64,000 nucleotides of DNA, from assembly GCF_034808145.1 (NCBI RefSeq), contig NZ_JAXHGM010000001.1:558001-622000 (forward strand), read 5' to 3'. Made by a program: the position numbers and the translations under genes. Position 1 is the first letter of the stretch, and each line of letters opens with the position of its first letter. This DNA is from Halorubellus sp034808145 (GTDB lineage: Archaea; Halobacteriota; Halobacteria; Halobacteriales; Natrialbaceae). Shown in pieces: positions 39,524 through 48,874 of the stretch. The notes under the pieces were generated by a model. That model saw only the letters and a program-made list of their open reading frames with translations, ran no database searches and was not told the origin of the DNA.

Positions 39524-40393
39524 ATGAGTTCGCTCGGGGTCGCGCTGGCGCTCGCCGGCGCGGTCGTCTTCGGGACGTACATCTTCCTCGTGAAGTACCG
39601 GTTCGGGCACTACCCGGACTCGGTGTACGTCGTCTGCGTGTACGCTATCGCCACCGTGCTGTACGCGCCGGTGGCGGTCGCGAGCGACGCGACCGTCCCG
39701 ACCGACCCGTACACGCTCGCGGTCCTCGTGGCCGTCGCCGCGCTCGGCGGGGTCGCAATCCTCGCGTTCTTCCGTGCGCTCACGCTCGGCGACGTCTCCT
39801 ACGTCGCGCCCGTCAGCAAGGTCGTTCCGCTCTTCGTGCTCCCCATCGAGCTCGCGCTCATCCCGGCGACCTCGCTGTCCGTGCTACAGGTCGCGGGCGT
39901 GCTCGTCGTGACGATAGCGCTCTACCTCGCGAACTACCAGGGGGACTTCCTCACGCCGCTCCGGCGCGCGGTCACGCTCCGCCCGGGCCAGCTCGCGCTC
40001 GCGTCCGCGGCGACGTTCGGCGTGGTCGACGTCGGGAAACGCCACCTCATGGGGGACCTCGGCGTCGACCCGGCCGCGTTCGTCGCCGTCCTCTTCCCGG
40101 TCGTCGCGGTGACCTTCGCGCCGCTGGCCGCCCGCCAGTGGCCCGCGGACGTCACGGTCCGCGACGACCTCGGCGCGCTCGCGGCGCTCGCGGTGCTCGT
40201 CGCGGTCGGGCAGCACGTGGTCGCGGTCGCGTTCGTCGAACTCGCGGCGAGCGTCGCGTCGCCGCTCGTGAACGCGCAGGCCATCGTCGCGGTCGTCCTC
40301 GGCGGCGTCGTCCTGAACGAGCCGCGGTTCCGCGCGCGCCTCGCAGCCGCCGGACTCGCCGTCGCGGGCGTCGCGTGCATCGCGCTCGGCTGA
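39524..40393 (+). CDS. EamA/DMT-superfamily transporter
   Basis: 289 residues, ten hydrophobic helices in two EamA repeats: LALAGAVVFGTYIFLVKYRF and later ALASAATFGVVDVGKRHLMG start each half; LTLGDVSYVAPVSKVVPLFVLPIEL and SVASPLVNAQAIVAVVLGGVVLNEPRF are the matching inner repeats. Substrate unknown. CGGGCCTTTTGTGTGCGG (about 39487-39504) is a likely promoter, 20-37 nt upstream of the start. Converges on the Nudix gene. Confidence 0.85.
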   Translation: MSSLGVALALAGAVVFGTYIFLVKYRFGHYPDSVYVVCVYAIATVLYAPVAVASDATVPTDPYTLAVLVAVAALGGVAILAFFRALTLGDVSYVAPVSKVVPLFVLPIELALIPATSLSVLQVAGVLVVTIALYLANYQGDFLTPLRRAVTLRPGQLALASAATFGVVDVGKRHLMGDLGVDPAAFVAVLFPVVAVTFAPLAARQWPADVTVRDDLGALAALAVLVAVGQHVVAVAFVELAASVASPLVNAQAIVAVVLGGVVLNEPRFRARLAAAGLAVAGVACIALG

Positions 40394-40458
40394 CGCTCGA
40401 GATACGAATCTCTCGGGCCCAGACCGTGTCGACATCGGTCAACGCGAGTGGTCACCGG

Positions 40459-41004
40459 TCAGAGCAGGCCGTCCTCTTTCGCGAGCAACAGCGCTTCGAG
40501 CGTCGCGTCGTTCGTCGGCGGCTCGCGCGCCACGCCGATGGCGTCCTCGACGGGGACCGACCGTACGGTGATGAACTCGTTGCTGTCGAGTTCGCGCTCG
40601 CACGGCGTCAACCCCTCCGCGAACACGTACCCGCGGCGATGCCGGAGCAGTCCCGTCGAACACCAGACCTCCTGGAGGAGCGACGTCCCGGCGGGGTCGA
40701 ACCCGGTCTCCTCGCGGAGCTCGCGCGCCCCGGCGGTCGTGTACGACTCACCGTCCTCCACGATTCCCGCCGGGAGCTCCACCTGGGTCTGGCGGATCGT
40801 CGGCCGGTACTGTTCGACGAACACGACGTCCTCGCCCGTGGACGCCACCACGACGACCGCGTCCGGGAGCGTCGCCCAGTAGTAGTCCTTCTCGGAGCCG
40901 TCGGGTTGCTCGACGCGGTCACGGCCGCCGGTGAACCACGGCGTCTCGTACTCCGCGACGGACTCTCGAACCGGCCACTCAGCAGGGGGGAGGTCGCGAC
41001 TCAT
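40459..41004 (-). CDS. Nudix hydrolase
   Basis: 181 residues. The Nudix box is exact: G-IVEDG-E-SYTTAGA-RE-L-R-EE-T-GF. VVVVASTGEDVVFVEQYRPTIRQTQVELPAGIV precedes it, the ADP-ribose pyrophosphatase-like layout (QYRP). It probably hydrolyses ADP-ribose or another nucleoside diphosphate derivative. Its start overlaps the stop of the gene upstream (ATGA), so both come from one mRNA. Confidence 0.9.
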   Translation of the reverse strand: MSRDLPPAEWPVRESVAEYETPWFTGGRDRVEQPDGSEKDYYWATLPDAVVVVASTGEDVVFVEQYRPTIRQTQVELPAGIVEDGESYTTAGARELREETGFDPAGTSLLQEVWCSTGLLRHRRGYVFAEGLTPCERELDSNEFITVRSVPVEDAIGVAREPPTNDATLEALLLAKEDGLL

Positions 41005-41387
41005 TCGTCCCCACGAACGATCTCCAGTCGGTAGACCGTTCCGTTGTACGTCACGTGCGCCACGTCCCCCTCGACCGCGTTCGGCACGCGCGTCGCGATC
41101 GCACCGAACTCGTCGAACGGCGAGTGACTGAACGACTCCTTCACGCCGAACGGTCCCTCGTAGTACGACGCGGACGTCCCGTCCGCGACCGCGTCGGTCA
41201 CGTACGGGAACCGCCGCTCGCTCACGTCCGTCGCGTCGTACGCCGCGCCCTCGAACGTCGACGCGTTCCCGAGGTCTGTCGCCTGCACGCGGTAGGGGTC
41301 GCCGCTCTTCAGGAGGCCCGGCAGCGCGCCGACGGCGAGCCCGAGGACCACGATGGCCACGAGCACCAGGATGTACCGCTGTCGCAT
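41001..41387 (-). CDS. Membrane-anchored exported protein, unknown
   Basis: 128 residues. One N-terminal helix (RYILVLVAIVVLGLAVGALPGLL), then a globular exterior domain with a FEGAAYDATDVSERRFPYVTDAVADG segment and beta-rich end GDVAHVTYNGTVYRLEIVRGDE. It is translationally coupled to the Nudix hydrolase. No family recognised. Confidence 0.65.
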   Translation of the reverse strand: MRQRYILVLVAIVVLGLAVGALPGLLKSGDPYRVQATDLGNASTFEGAAYDATDVSERRFPYVTDAVADGTSASYYEGPFGVKESFSHSPFDEFGAIATRVPNAVEGDVAHVTYNGTVYRLEIVRGDE

Positions 41388-41545
41388 ACGCCGACGTTAG
41401 GGGGTCGCGTTGAAACGTCCACCGGACGGGGCGCCTCGCGGGGCGGCACGCGCGACCCGCCGCGAGGGGCGCGGTCGCCCGTGCCCGGGCGACCCGGAAC
41501 TGCCGGACGGCGCTGAGAACGCCCGAGCGGTTGCCCACTACGCAG

Positions 41546-41553
41546 TATTTAAA
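41546..41553 (+). promoter_or_regulatory. Distal TATA box of psmA-psmB
   Basis: TATTTAAA is a near-ideal archaeal TATA box 118-125 nt before the psmA ATG, which predicts a leader of about 90 nt. The leader holds a ten-codon frame (ATG 41581, MDERGVDAAV) and a small hairpin AGGTT-ACGG-AACCT (41654-41667) right before the start. AGAAAGTACTT near 41625-41635 could be a second, proximal promoter. Confidence 0.55.
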
Positions 41554-41670
41554 CGTCGCCGGAGTGTATGTCGGGTCACGATGGACGAGCGCGGAGTCGA
41601 CGCGGCCGTCTGACGGTTTACAGAAAGTACTTCAGAACTCGTCCACTTACCTAAGGTTACGGAACCTCCC

Positions 41671-42429
41671 ATGCAAGGACAAAATCAACAGCAGGCGTAC
41701 GACCGCGGGATCACTATCTTCTCGCCGGACGGACGTCTCTATCAGGTCGAGTACGCACGCGAAGCCGTCAAGCGCGGCTCCGCGAGCGTCGGTATCCGCA
41801 CGCCCGACGGGGTCGTGCTCGCCGCAGAACGACGCACGCGGTCGCCGCTCATGGAGCGCGACAGCGTCGAGAAACTCCACAAGATCGACGACCACGTCGG
41901 GATCGCGAGCGCCGGGCACGTCGCGGACGCTCGCCAGCTCATCGACGTGGCGCGCCGCCAGAGCCAGGTGAACCAGCTCCGGTACGGCGAGCCCGTCGGC
42001 GTGGAGACGCTGACGAAGCACGTCACGGACCACATCCAGCAGTACACGCAGACGGGTGGGGCGCGTCCGTTCGGCGTCGCGCTGCTCGTCGGTGGCGTCG
42101 AGAACGACGGGACACCGCGTCTCTACGAGACGGACCCGTCGGGGACGCCGTACGAGTGGAAGGCGGTCGCCATCGGTGGCTCTCGCGAGGACATCCAGCG
42201 TCGTCTCGAGGACGAGTACGACGACGCGCTGAGCCTCGACGAGGGCGTCGACCTCGCGCTCGAAGCGCTCGCGGAGGCGACCGAGGACGGCTTCCCGGCG
42301 GAAGGTATCGCGGTGTCGACCGTGCCGACGGAGACCGGGAGCGTCGAATCGCTGTCGACCGACGAGATCGGCGAGCGCCTGGAGGCGCTCGATCTCCTCG
42401 CCGAAGCGGACGAGGGTGATGACGAATGA
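41671..42429 (+). CDS. psmA: 20S proteasome alpha subunit
   Basis: 252 residues. YDRGITIFSPDGRLYQVEYAREAVKRGS is the alpha-subunit H0 helix signature; RTRSPLMERDSVEKLHKIDDHVGIASAGHVADAR follows. The alpha ring has no catalytic Thr and gates the chamber. The C-terminus is acidic. Its stop overlaps the psmB start (ATGATG), so alpha and beta subunits are made from one mRNA. Confidence 0.97.
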   Translation: MQGQNQQQAYDRGITIFSPDGRLYQVEYAREAVKRGSASVGIRTPDGVVLAAERRTRSPLMERDSVEKLHKIDDHVGIASAGHVADARQLIDVARRQSQVNQLRYGEPVGVETLTKHVTDHIQQYTQTGGARPFGVALLVGGVENDGTPRLYETDPSGTPYEWKAVAIGGSREDIQRRLEDEYDDALSLDEGVDLALEALAEATEDGFPAEGIAVSTVPTETGSVESLSTDEIGERLEALDLLAEADEGDDE

Positions 42430-43115
42430 TGGACGCTGACAACCCCTACGACCCCGAGATCGCACCGAGCGACTGGGGCGAGCACGCCGGAGAGGACCAG
42501 GAGAACGTGAACAAGACGGGGACGACGACCGTCGGTATCGCGACGGACGACGGTGTCGTCATCGCGACGGACCGCCGTGCGAGTCTCGCCGGCCGGTTCG
42601 TCTCGAACAAGAAGGTGGTGAAGGTCGAGCAGATTCACCCGAGCGCGGCGATGACGCTCGTCGGGAGCGTCGGCGGCGCGCAGTCGTTCATCTCGAGCCT
42701 GCGCGCGGAGGTCAACCTCTACGAGGCGCGTCGCGGCGAGGAGATGAGCATGACGGCGCTGTCGACGCTCGCCGGGAACTTCGCGCGCGGCGGCCCGTAC
42801 TTCGCGATCAACCCCATCCTGGGCGGCGTGGACGAGGACGGCAGTCACGTATTCTCCATCGACCCGGCAGGTGGTGTGATGAAGGACGATTACACCGTCA
42901 CCGGTAGCGGGATGCAGGTCGCGTACGGGTACCTCGAGCAGTCCTGGCACGACGACATGTCGATGGGCGAGGCGAAGCAGGCGGCGGCAAAGGCGGTCAT
43001 CTCGGCTGCGGAACGCGACACGGGCTCGGGTAACGGGCTCGTCCTCTGCGAGGTCACGGAAGGCGACGTCTCCATCACGGAGTACGACGACTTCCCGAAC
43101 CCCGAAGAGGTCTAG
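42426..43115 (+). CDS. psmB: 20S proteasome beta subunit
   Basis: 229 residues from the first of two adjacent ATGs (42426, 42429). An acidic propeptide of 32 residues ends ENVNKTG, and cleavage before TTTVGIATDDGVVIATD exposes the catalytic N-terminal Thr33. The active-site Lys is probably in the conserved NKKVVKVEQIH stretch; GGPYFAINPILGGVDEDG follows. With PsmA it forms the protein-degrading core of the haloarchaeal proteasome. Confidence 0.97.
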   Translation: MMDADNPYDPEIAPSDWGEHAGEDQENVNKTGTTTVGIATDDGVVIATDRRASLAGRFVSNKKVVKVEQIHPSAAMTLVGSVGGAQSFISSLRAEVNLYEARRGEEMSMTALSTLAGNFARGGPYFAINPILGGVDEDGSHVFSIDPAGGVMKDDYTVTGSGMQVAYGYLEQSWHDDMSMGEAKQAAAKAVISAAERDTGSGNGLVLCEVTEGDVSITEYDDFPNPEEV

Positions 43116-43269
43116 GCGACCCCCTTCGATTCTCGCGGTTTCGACGACCGACGAGCGGCGGCGCCGTCGGTCACGGTCGGAACGGGGTGGCGGTCTCGGT
43201 CGGTGTATGGTGCCCGCTGTCGGTCGGTGGGTCCCGGCAGGCGGGCCGAGTGGTTCCGGCAGGCGACCG

Positions 43270-43276
43270 TTTTTGT
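43270..43276 (+). promoter_or_regulatory. TATA-type element of the MBL hydrolase gene
   Basis: TTTTTGT lies 24-30 nt before the ATG at 43300 in GC-rich DNA. The same CGTTTTTG core, at the same distance, precedes the genes at 44069, 58490 and 59402, which suggests a common leaderless promoter form. Confidence 0.5.
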
Positions 43277-43299
43277 CCGCGCGCGGACTCCGTCGGGGT

Positions 43300-43986
43300 A
43301 TGAGTCGGGAGCTGGTCGATGGCGTGTGGACGATCGCGTGCCGGGGGGTGAACGCGTTCCTCGTCGCGGACGGCGACGACGTGGTGCTCGTGGACGCCGG
43401 GACGCCGTGGGACGCCGGTCGGATACGCGAGGGCGTCCGCGACGCGGGGTTCGAACTCGGGGACGTCGACCGCGTGCTCGTGACGCACTACGACGTCGAT
43501 CACGTCGGGGCGCTCGCGAAGCTCGACGACGACCTCGCGGCGACGGTGTACGCGAGCGGGACGGACGGCCGTATCCTCACGAGCGAACGACGACCGCCGC
43601 TGCGCGGGAAGAAGGCCGTCCTGACGCGGCTCGTGTCGGTGCCGCTCGTCGACCGGCCGGACCTCGATGTGCGGTTCGTCGACGAGGGCGATACCGTCGG
43701 GTCGTTCGAGGTCTTCGAGACGCCCGGGCACACCCCGGGGCATCTCTGTTTCGTGAGCGAGCGTCTCGGCGTCGCGCTCCTCGGTGACCTCGTCAGCGGG
43801 AACGCGGACGGGTCGCTCGGGCGCGTCCCGTGGGTGGTGGACGGGAACCGGCGTCGGGCGGGCGAGAGCATCCGCGAGTTCGCCGAGCGAGCGCCGGCGT
43901 TCGAGGTTGCGTGCATGGGGCACGGTGACCCGCTCGCGTCCGGTGGCGGGGACGCGGTGGCGGCGCTCGCGGCGCGACTGTCCTGA
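43300..43986 (+). CDS. Metallo-beta-lactamase-fold hydrolase
   Basis: 228 residues from ATG 43300 (MSRELVDGVWTIACRGVNAFLV). VLVTHYDVDHVGALAKL is the HxDxDH zinc motif, FETPGHTPGHLCF the second His, LLGDLVSGN the bridging Asp and CMGHGDPLASGG the last His. An active di-metal hydrolase is expected; the ending and small size are like glyoxalase II-type enzymes, substrate unknown. An upstream ATG (43207) would add 31 residues without family resemblance and lie before the TTTTTG promoter. Confidence 0.88.
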   Translation: MSRELVDGVWTIACRGVNAFLVADGDDVVLVDAGTPWDAGRIREGVRDAGFELGDVDRVLVTHYDVDHVGALAKLDDDLAATVYASGTDGRILTSERRPPLRGKKAVLTRLVSVPLVDRPDLDVRFVDEGDTVGSFEVFETPGHTPGHLCFVSERLGVALLGDLVSGNADGSLGRVPWVVDGNRRRAGESIREFAERAPAFEVACMGHGDPLASGGGDAVAALAARLS

Positions 43987-44068
43987 CGGTCTCAGGCGGG
44001 TTTCGAACGCGCGGACGAACGGTTTAGGGAGTGGGTTTTTGCCCGTCGAACGCGGGAGTTTCCGACGA

Positions 44069-47000
44069 ATGGCGGAGTCACACGCGATCGTCTGTACGGG
44101 AGAGCGAGCGGGGGCGGTCGCGGACGCGCTCGACGCGGCGGGGTTCGACGTCGAGCGCGCCGACGGCGTGGAGGCGGCCGTCGAGCGCGCACGCAGCGGC
44201 GCTGGCGTGGTGCTCGCGGTCGACCCGACGACGGACCCGTCGGTCGTCGGTCGGGTCCGCGAGCGAGTGCCGGCGTCGCCGGTGGTCGTCGTCGCGACGG
44301 CGGTCGACGGGTCGCTCGCGAGCACGGCCGTCGACGCGGGCGTCACCGCGCTCTGTACGGTCGACGACGACGTCGCCGAGACCGTCGAGGCCGCGTTCGA
44401 GCCGCTCGACGCGACGTCGACGGCCACGGGTCGTGGGGTGGCGTCGACGACGGGGTCGCCGTCCGACGGGTCGGACGCGGCCGACGAGAGCGGGTCCGGG
44501 AGCGTGGACGCCACTGACGGGAGGAAGCCTGGGAGCGTGGACGCGACGCGGCCGGGGCCGCGGTCGCCGACAGTCGACTGGCGCGGGCACGTCGTCGACC
44601 GACTGTTCGAGACGAGCCCGGACCGGCTCGCCGTCGTCGCCGCGGACGGTACCGTCGTCCGCGCGAACGACCGGGCGCGCGAGGCGTTCGCGATATCGAT
44701 CGGCGAGACGCACACCGGCGACGTCGACGTGTACGACACCGAGGGCGAGTTCGTGCCACCGGAGGCCCGCCCGTGGGCGAGCGTGTTCCGGTCCGGCGAG
44801 GCCTCCTACGGCCACCAGTTCCGCGTCGACCCCGTCGACGGCGAGTCCGCGTGGTACGTCGCCGACGTCGTCCCGCTCGGTGACGGACCCGCGGCGGCGT
44901 TCGTGTCGTTCCGTGACGTCACCGGCGACGAACGGGGGCGCGAGCGCCTCCAGCAGCGCAAGGACGAGCTCGTCGCGGAACTCGACGAGACGCTCGAGCG
45001 CGTGACGGACGCGTTCTTCGCGCTCGACGACGAGTTCCGGTTCACGTACCTGAACGAGACCGCGAGCGAACTCCTCGGCGTCGATTCGGAGGCGCTGCGA
45101 GGCGAGTCGATCTGGGACGCGTTCCCGGACGCGGTCGGGACGACGTTCGAGGCGCAGTACCGGACGGCGATGCGCGAGCAGGAGTCTGTCGCGTTCGAGG
45201 AGTTCTTCCCGCCGTTGTCGACGTGGTTCGCGGTGCGTGCGTACCCGAGCGAGACCGGGCTGTCGGTGTACTTCCAGGACGTCACGGACCGCAAAGACCG
45301 CGAGGCGGCGCTGAACGAGCGACTCGCCCAGCAGGAGGTCGTCTCCGAGCTGAGCCGGGAGGCGATCGAGCGTGCGGACGTCGACGGGTTCCTCCGACGG
45401 GCTGCCGAGCGGACCGCGGAGACGCTCGGCGCGTCGAGCGCGTACCTCCTCGAGTTCGGGGACGGTGGCCCGGAGAGCGAGGCGCGGGTTCGCGCGTCGG
45501 TCGGCGACGCCGACGCCGTCGAGGGGACCGTCGACGTCCGGCCGGCGGGCGCGCACGACCGCGCGGACCCGTCGGTCGTGACCGCGGAGGTGGGGGCGGA
45601 CGACACGCCGTGGGGCGAGCTCGTCGTCTCGGTCGACGACCCGGACGCGGTCTCGGCGGACGACCGTCGGTTCGTGCGGTCGGTCGGGAACGTCGTCGCG
45701 TCCGCGATCGACCGGAAGCGCCGGGAGCGGACGCTCGCGACGAAGAACGAACGCCTCGCCGCGCTCGACCAGCTGTCGCGGGTCGTCCGGGACATCAACC
45801 GGGAGCTCTCGGGGCACTCGAGCCGCGAGGAGATAGAGCGCGTCGTCTGCGAGCGGCTCGCGAACGCCTCCAGCTACGAGTTCGCGTGGATCGGCGACGT
45901 CGACGCCGACGGGACCGTCTACGTGCGAACGGAGGCGGGCGTCGACGGCGTCCTCGACGACCGCGAGCTGTCCCTCGCGGACGCGACCGCGAACGCGCCC
46001 GCGGCGACCGCGCTCCGCGAGGACGCGCTCGCGACGACCCAGGACGTCCGCACGGACCACGTCGACGACGAGTGGCGCGCGCACGCCGAGGCCGAGGGCT
46101 ACCGGTCGTCGGTCGCGGTCCCGCTCGTCCACGAGGACGAGACGTACGGCGTCCTCTCCATCTACGCGGACCGCCCGCACGCGTTCGACGGGCGGGAGCG
46201 TCGCGTCGTCGAACAGCTCGGCGAGGTCGTCGGGCTCGCCATCGCCCTGGCCGAGCGCGACCGCGAGCTCCGCGAGCGCGAGCGCCAGTACCGGACGCTC
46301 GCGGAGAACGTCCCGGACGCGACCGTGACGATGTTCGACACGGAGTGCGCGTACGTCACGGTCGCCGGGTCGCTCTACGAGCGCGTGCTGGACGTCGACG
46401 AGGACGCGCTCGTCGGTCGTCCGCCCGGGGACGTCGACGCGCTCCCGGAGCCGGTGCGCGACGCCCTCTGTGCGGCCCACGAGGACGCACTCGCCGGTGA
46501 CCTCGTCGAGCGCGAGGTCGAGGTCGACGACCGGACGCTCGTCGTCCGCGCCATCCCGGTGCGCGACGACGGCTCGATAACGGGCGGGATATCGCTCGCG
46601 CAGGACGTCACCGAGCGCCGGGAGCGCCGCGCGCAACTCGAGCACGAACGCGAGCGCCTCGAGTACGTGAACCGCCTCCTCCGGCACAACCTCCTGAACA
46701 GCTTGAACGTCGCGCACGCGCGCACCGAGATGCTCGACGGGCACGTCGACGAGGCCGTCGAGGGGCATCTGGAGACGGCGTCGTCGCGGCTCTCGGAGAT
46801 GATCGACTTCGTGGAGACGATGCGGTCGCTGATGCACATCCTCGTCGAGGACGACCACGACAGCGAACCCATCGCGCTCGACAGCGTCATCGAGGGCGAG
46901 ATAGCGAAGCTCGAGGCGGCGTTCGACGTGACCGTCGAGACGGCGGGGCTCCCGCCGGTTGCGGTCGCGGCGGACGAACTCCTCCCGGAGGTGTTCGAGA

Positions 47001-47314
47001 ACCTCCTCGTGAACGCCGTTCAGCACAACGACGCCCCGGAGCCGGCGGTGTTCGTCGACGTCGCGGTCGACGAGGACGCGGACACGGCGACGGTGTACGT
47101 CGCGGACAACGGCTCGGGCGTCGACGAGTCGATGCGCGGCGACCTCTTCCGGAAGGGCGAGAAGGGCTTCGACTCCCCGGGGACCGGGTTCGGGCTGTAC
47201 CTCGTCCGGGAGACCGTCGACGCGTACGGCGGCGAGGTCGCGCTCGTCGACGACGAGCACTCGGGCGCGACGTTCGCGGTGACGCTCCCGCTCGCGAAGA
47301 CGACCGCGGACTGA
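44069..47314 (+). CDS. Multi-sensor histidine kinase (receiver-like, PAS, PAS, GAF, GAF, PAS, HK)
   Basis: 1081 residues from ATG 44069. Parts by rough residue: 1-120 receiver-like start; 176-300 PAS (TSPDRLAVVAADGTVVRAN); 304-425 PAS (DAFFALDDEFRFTYLNETA); 425-550 GAF; 562-735 GAF (LANASSYEFAWIGDVDADG); 739-860 PAS (LAENVPDATVTMFDTEC); then the phospho-acceptor RLLRHNLLNSLN (His near 872) and the ATPase domain with N-box ENLLVNAVQHND, DNGSGVD and GTGFGLYLV. No membrane helices, so a cytoplasmic sensor. No partner response regulator is adjacent. Its kinase core is the haloarchaeal HNLLN type. Confidence 0.9.
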   Translation: MAESHAIVCTGERAGAVADALDAAGFDVERADGVEAAVERARSGAGVVLAVDPTTDPSVVGRVRERVPASPVVVVATAVDGSLASTAVDAGVTALCTVDDDVAETVEAAFEPLDATSTATGRGVASTTGSPSDGSDAADESGSGSVDATDGRKPGSVDATRPGPRSPTVDWRGHVVDRLFETSPDRLAVVAADGTVVRANDRAREAFAISIGETHTGDVDVYDTEGEFVPPEARPWASVFRSGEASYGHQFRVDPVDGESAWYVADVVPLGDGPAAAFVSFRDVTGDERGRERLQQRKDELVAELDETLERVTDAFFALDDEFRFTYLNETASELLGVDSEALRGESIWDAFPDAVGTTFEAQYRTAMREQESVAFEEFFPPLSTWFAVRAYPSETGLSVYFQDVTDRKDREAALNERLAQQEVVSELSREAIERADVDGFLRRAAERTAETLGASSAYLLEFGDGGPESEARVRASVGDADAVEGTVDVRPAGAHDRADPSVVTAEVGADDTPWGELVVSVDDPDAVSADDRRFVRSVGNVVASAIDRKRRERTLATKNERLAALDQLSRVVRDINRELSGHSSREEIERVVCERLANASSYEFAWIGDVDADGTVYVRTEAGVDGVLDDRELSLADATANAPAATALREDALATTQDVRTDHVDDEWRAHAEAEGYRSSVAVPLVHEDETYGVLSIYADRPHAFDGRERRVVEQLGEVVGLAIALAERDRELRERERQYRTLAENVPDATVTMFDTECAYVTVAGSLYERVLDVDEDALVGRPPGDVDALPEPVRDALCAAHEDALAGDLVEREVEVDDRTLVVRAIPVRDDGSITGGISLAQDVTERRERRAQLEHERERLEYVNRLLRHNLLNSLNVAHARTEMLDGHVDEAVEGHLETASSRLSEMIDFVETMRSLMHILVEDDHDSEPIALDSVIEGEIAKLEAAFDVTVETAGLPPVAVAADELLPEVFENLLVNAVQHNDAPEPAVFVDVAVDEDADTATVYVADNGSGVDESMRGDLFRKGEKGFDSPGTGFGLYLVRETVDAYGGEVALVDDEHSGATFAVTLPLAKTTAD

Positions 47315-47393
47315 CCCTCGGTCGTCGAGTACCGGCTTCGCGCGGCCGACGTCGGCGCGCACGTCGCTTCCGGCGGAACGTCCCGCCTTGGGG

Positions 47394-48647
47394 TCAGTCG
47401 TCGGCGGCTGGCGCGGTCTCGAACTCGGCGCCGTCGACCATCGCGTCGAACCCGCGGTCGAGGTCCGCGACGAGGTCGTCGACGTGTTCGACGCCGACGC
47501 TCGCGCGGACGAGCGTGTCCGTGATACCGAGCGCTTCGCGCTCCTCGGGCGCGAGCGGTTCGTGCGTCATCCCCGCGGGCAGTTCGACGAGCGATTCGAC
47601 GCCCCCGAGCGAGACCGCGAGCGTGAACTCCTCGAGCGCCTCCAGGAAGCGCTTCGCGTCCTCGATGCCGCCCGCGAGCTCGAAGCTCAGCACGCCGCCG
47701 TACCCGCTCATCTGTTCGGCCGCGAGGTCGTGCTGGGGGTGCGACTGGAGGCCGGGGTAGTGGACGGCGTCGACGAGCTCGTGGCCTTCGAGGTACTCCG
47801 CGACCGCCATCGCGTTCGCCTCGTGGCGCTCCATCCGCATCGGGAGCGTCTTGATGCCGCGCATGAGGAGGTAGCTGTCGAACGGCGAGAGCATGTCGCC
47901 GACGCCGACGGTCTGGAGGAACTCGACCTCCTCCGCGACCCCGTCGTCGTCCGTGACGAGCGCGCCGCCGACGGAGTCGCTGTGGCCGTTCAGGTACTTC
48001 GTCGTGGAGTGTGCGACCGCGTCCGCGCCCAGAGCGAGCGGGTTCTGGAAGTACGGGCTCATGAACGTGTTGTCGACGCCCAGGCGCGCGTCGTGCTCGT
48101 GCGCGACGTCGGCGACCGCCCGGACGTCGCACATGTTCATCCGGGGGTTCGTCGGGGTCTCCATCCAGACGAGCGTGGTCTCGTCGGTCATGGCGTCCGC
48201 GACGTTCGCGGTGTCGGTCGCGTCGACGAAGTCGACGTCGAGCTTGAGGCGGTCCTGGAAGACGTTCTCGAACATGCGGCGCGTGCCGGCGTAGAGGTCG
48301 TCGAACGCGACGACGTGGTCGCCGGGTTCGACGACCGCGAGGACGAACGTGAAGATGGCGGCGGTCCCGGAGGAGAACGCGTACCCGTACTCGCCGTCCT
48401 CGAGCGCCGCGATGCGTTGCTCGACGGCGTGCCGCGTCGGGTTCGAGAGTCGCGAGTAGACGAAGTCGCCCGCGCTCGGGTCGAGGTCTTCGAGGCTCAT
48501 GTCGGTGTCGAGGCCGGGGAGGGCGTACGTGGAGGCGAGGTGGATGGGGGAGACGACGTCGCCGGTCATCGGTGCGCCGGGCGTCGGTTCCTCGCCGTAC
48601 GTGACGGACAGCGTCTCGAAGCGGTCGGATCGGTCCCCGTCGTTCAT
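47394..48647 (-). CDS. Cys/Met-metabolism PLP enzyme (cystathionine gamma-synthase/lyase family)
   Basis: 417 residues. YSRLSNPTRHAVEQRIAALEDGEYGYAFSSGTAAIF, then VWMETPTNPRMNMCDVRAVADVAHEHDARLGVDNTFMSPYFQNPLALGADAVAHSTTKYLNGHSD with the PLP Lys. The aromatic YxR and the conserved DNTF match the family. Members make or cleave cystathionine, or use O-acetylhomoserine; sequence alone does not decide. A 25-bp operator-like inverted repeat lies upstream (48693-48717). Confidence 0.93.
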   Translation of the reverse strand: MNDGDRSDRFETLSVTYGEEPTPGAPMTGDVVSPIHLASTYALPGLDTDMSLEDLDPSAGDFVYSRLSNPTRHAVEQRIAALEDGEYGYAFSSGTAAIFTFVLAVVEPGDHVVAFDDLYAGTRRMFENVFQDRLKLDVDFVDATDTANVADAMTDETTLVWMETPTNPRMNMCDVRAVADVAHEHDARLGVDNTFMSPYFQNPLALGADAVAHSTTKYLNGHSDSVGGALVTDDDGVAEEVEFLQTVGVGDMLSPFDSYLLMRGIKTLPMRMERHEANAMAVAEYLEGHELVDAVHYPGLQSHPQHDLAAEQMSGYGGVLSFELAGGIEDAKRFLEALEEFTLAVSLGGVESLVELPAGMTHEPLAPEEREALGITDTLVRASVGVEHVDDLVADLDRGFDAMVDGAEFETAPAADD

Positions 48648-48692
48648 ACGTAATACTTGCTGGTACCTGCGAAAAAACCTTTCATCTGTCTG

Positions 48693-48717
48693 TAATATTG
48701 GATGCTACGCAATATTA
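48693..48717 (-). promoter_or_regulatory. Inverted-repeat operator upstream of the PLP enzyme
   Basis: TAATATTG (48693-48700) and CAATATTA (48710-48717) are perfect inverted 8-mers separated by GATGCTACG. On the minus strand it lies 46-70 nt before the ATG, immediately upstream of the probable BRE/TATA (GGTTTTTTCGC, about 48671-48681). The size and AT-rich arms fit a dimeric activator or repressor such as an Lrp/AsnC-type protein. Confidence 0.6.
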
Positions 48718-48874
48718 TCTGAGGTAATCTGGCCGCGGCGCCGAAAAATCGTCACTCGACCCCGAGTGAACGCCTGAATCACACGTCCGTCGTCCCCGAC
48801 CCTACCCCTCGGTCGAAGGCCGACGCCCTGGTTCCTATCGAATACTTATCACGAATTGGGTCGCGGTCGTCCCC

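Noticed and set aside
41581..41613. Ten-codon upstream frame as a gene
   Set aside because: Too short and without family resemblance; kept only as a possible leader feature of psmA.
44078..47362. A 1094-residue open frame on the minus strand
   Set aside because: It runs antisense through the well-supported PAS/GAF histidine kinase. In GC-rich haloarchaeal DNA, antisense frames are open because of codon use; the product is Arg/Val-rich without domains.
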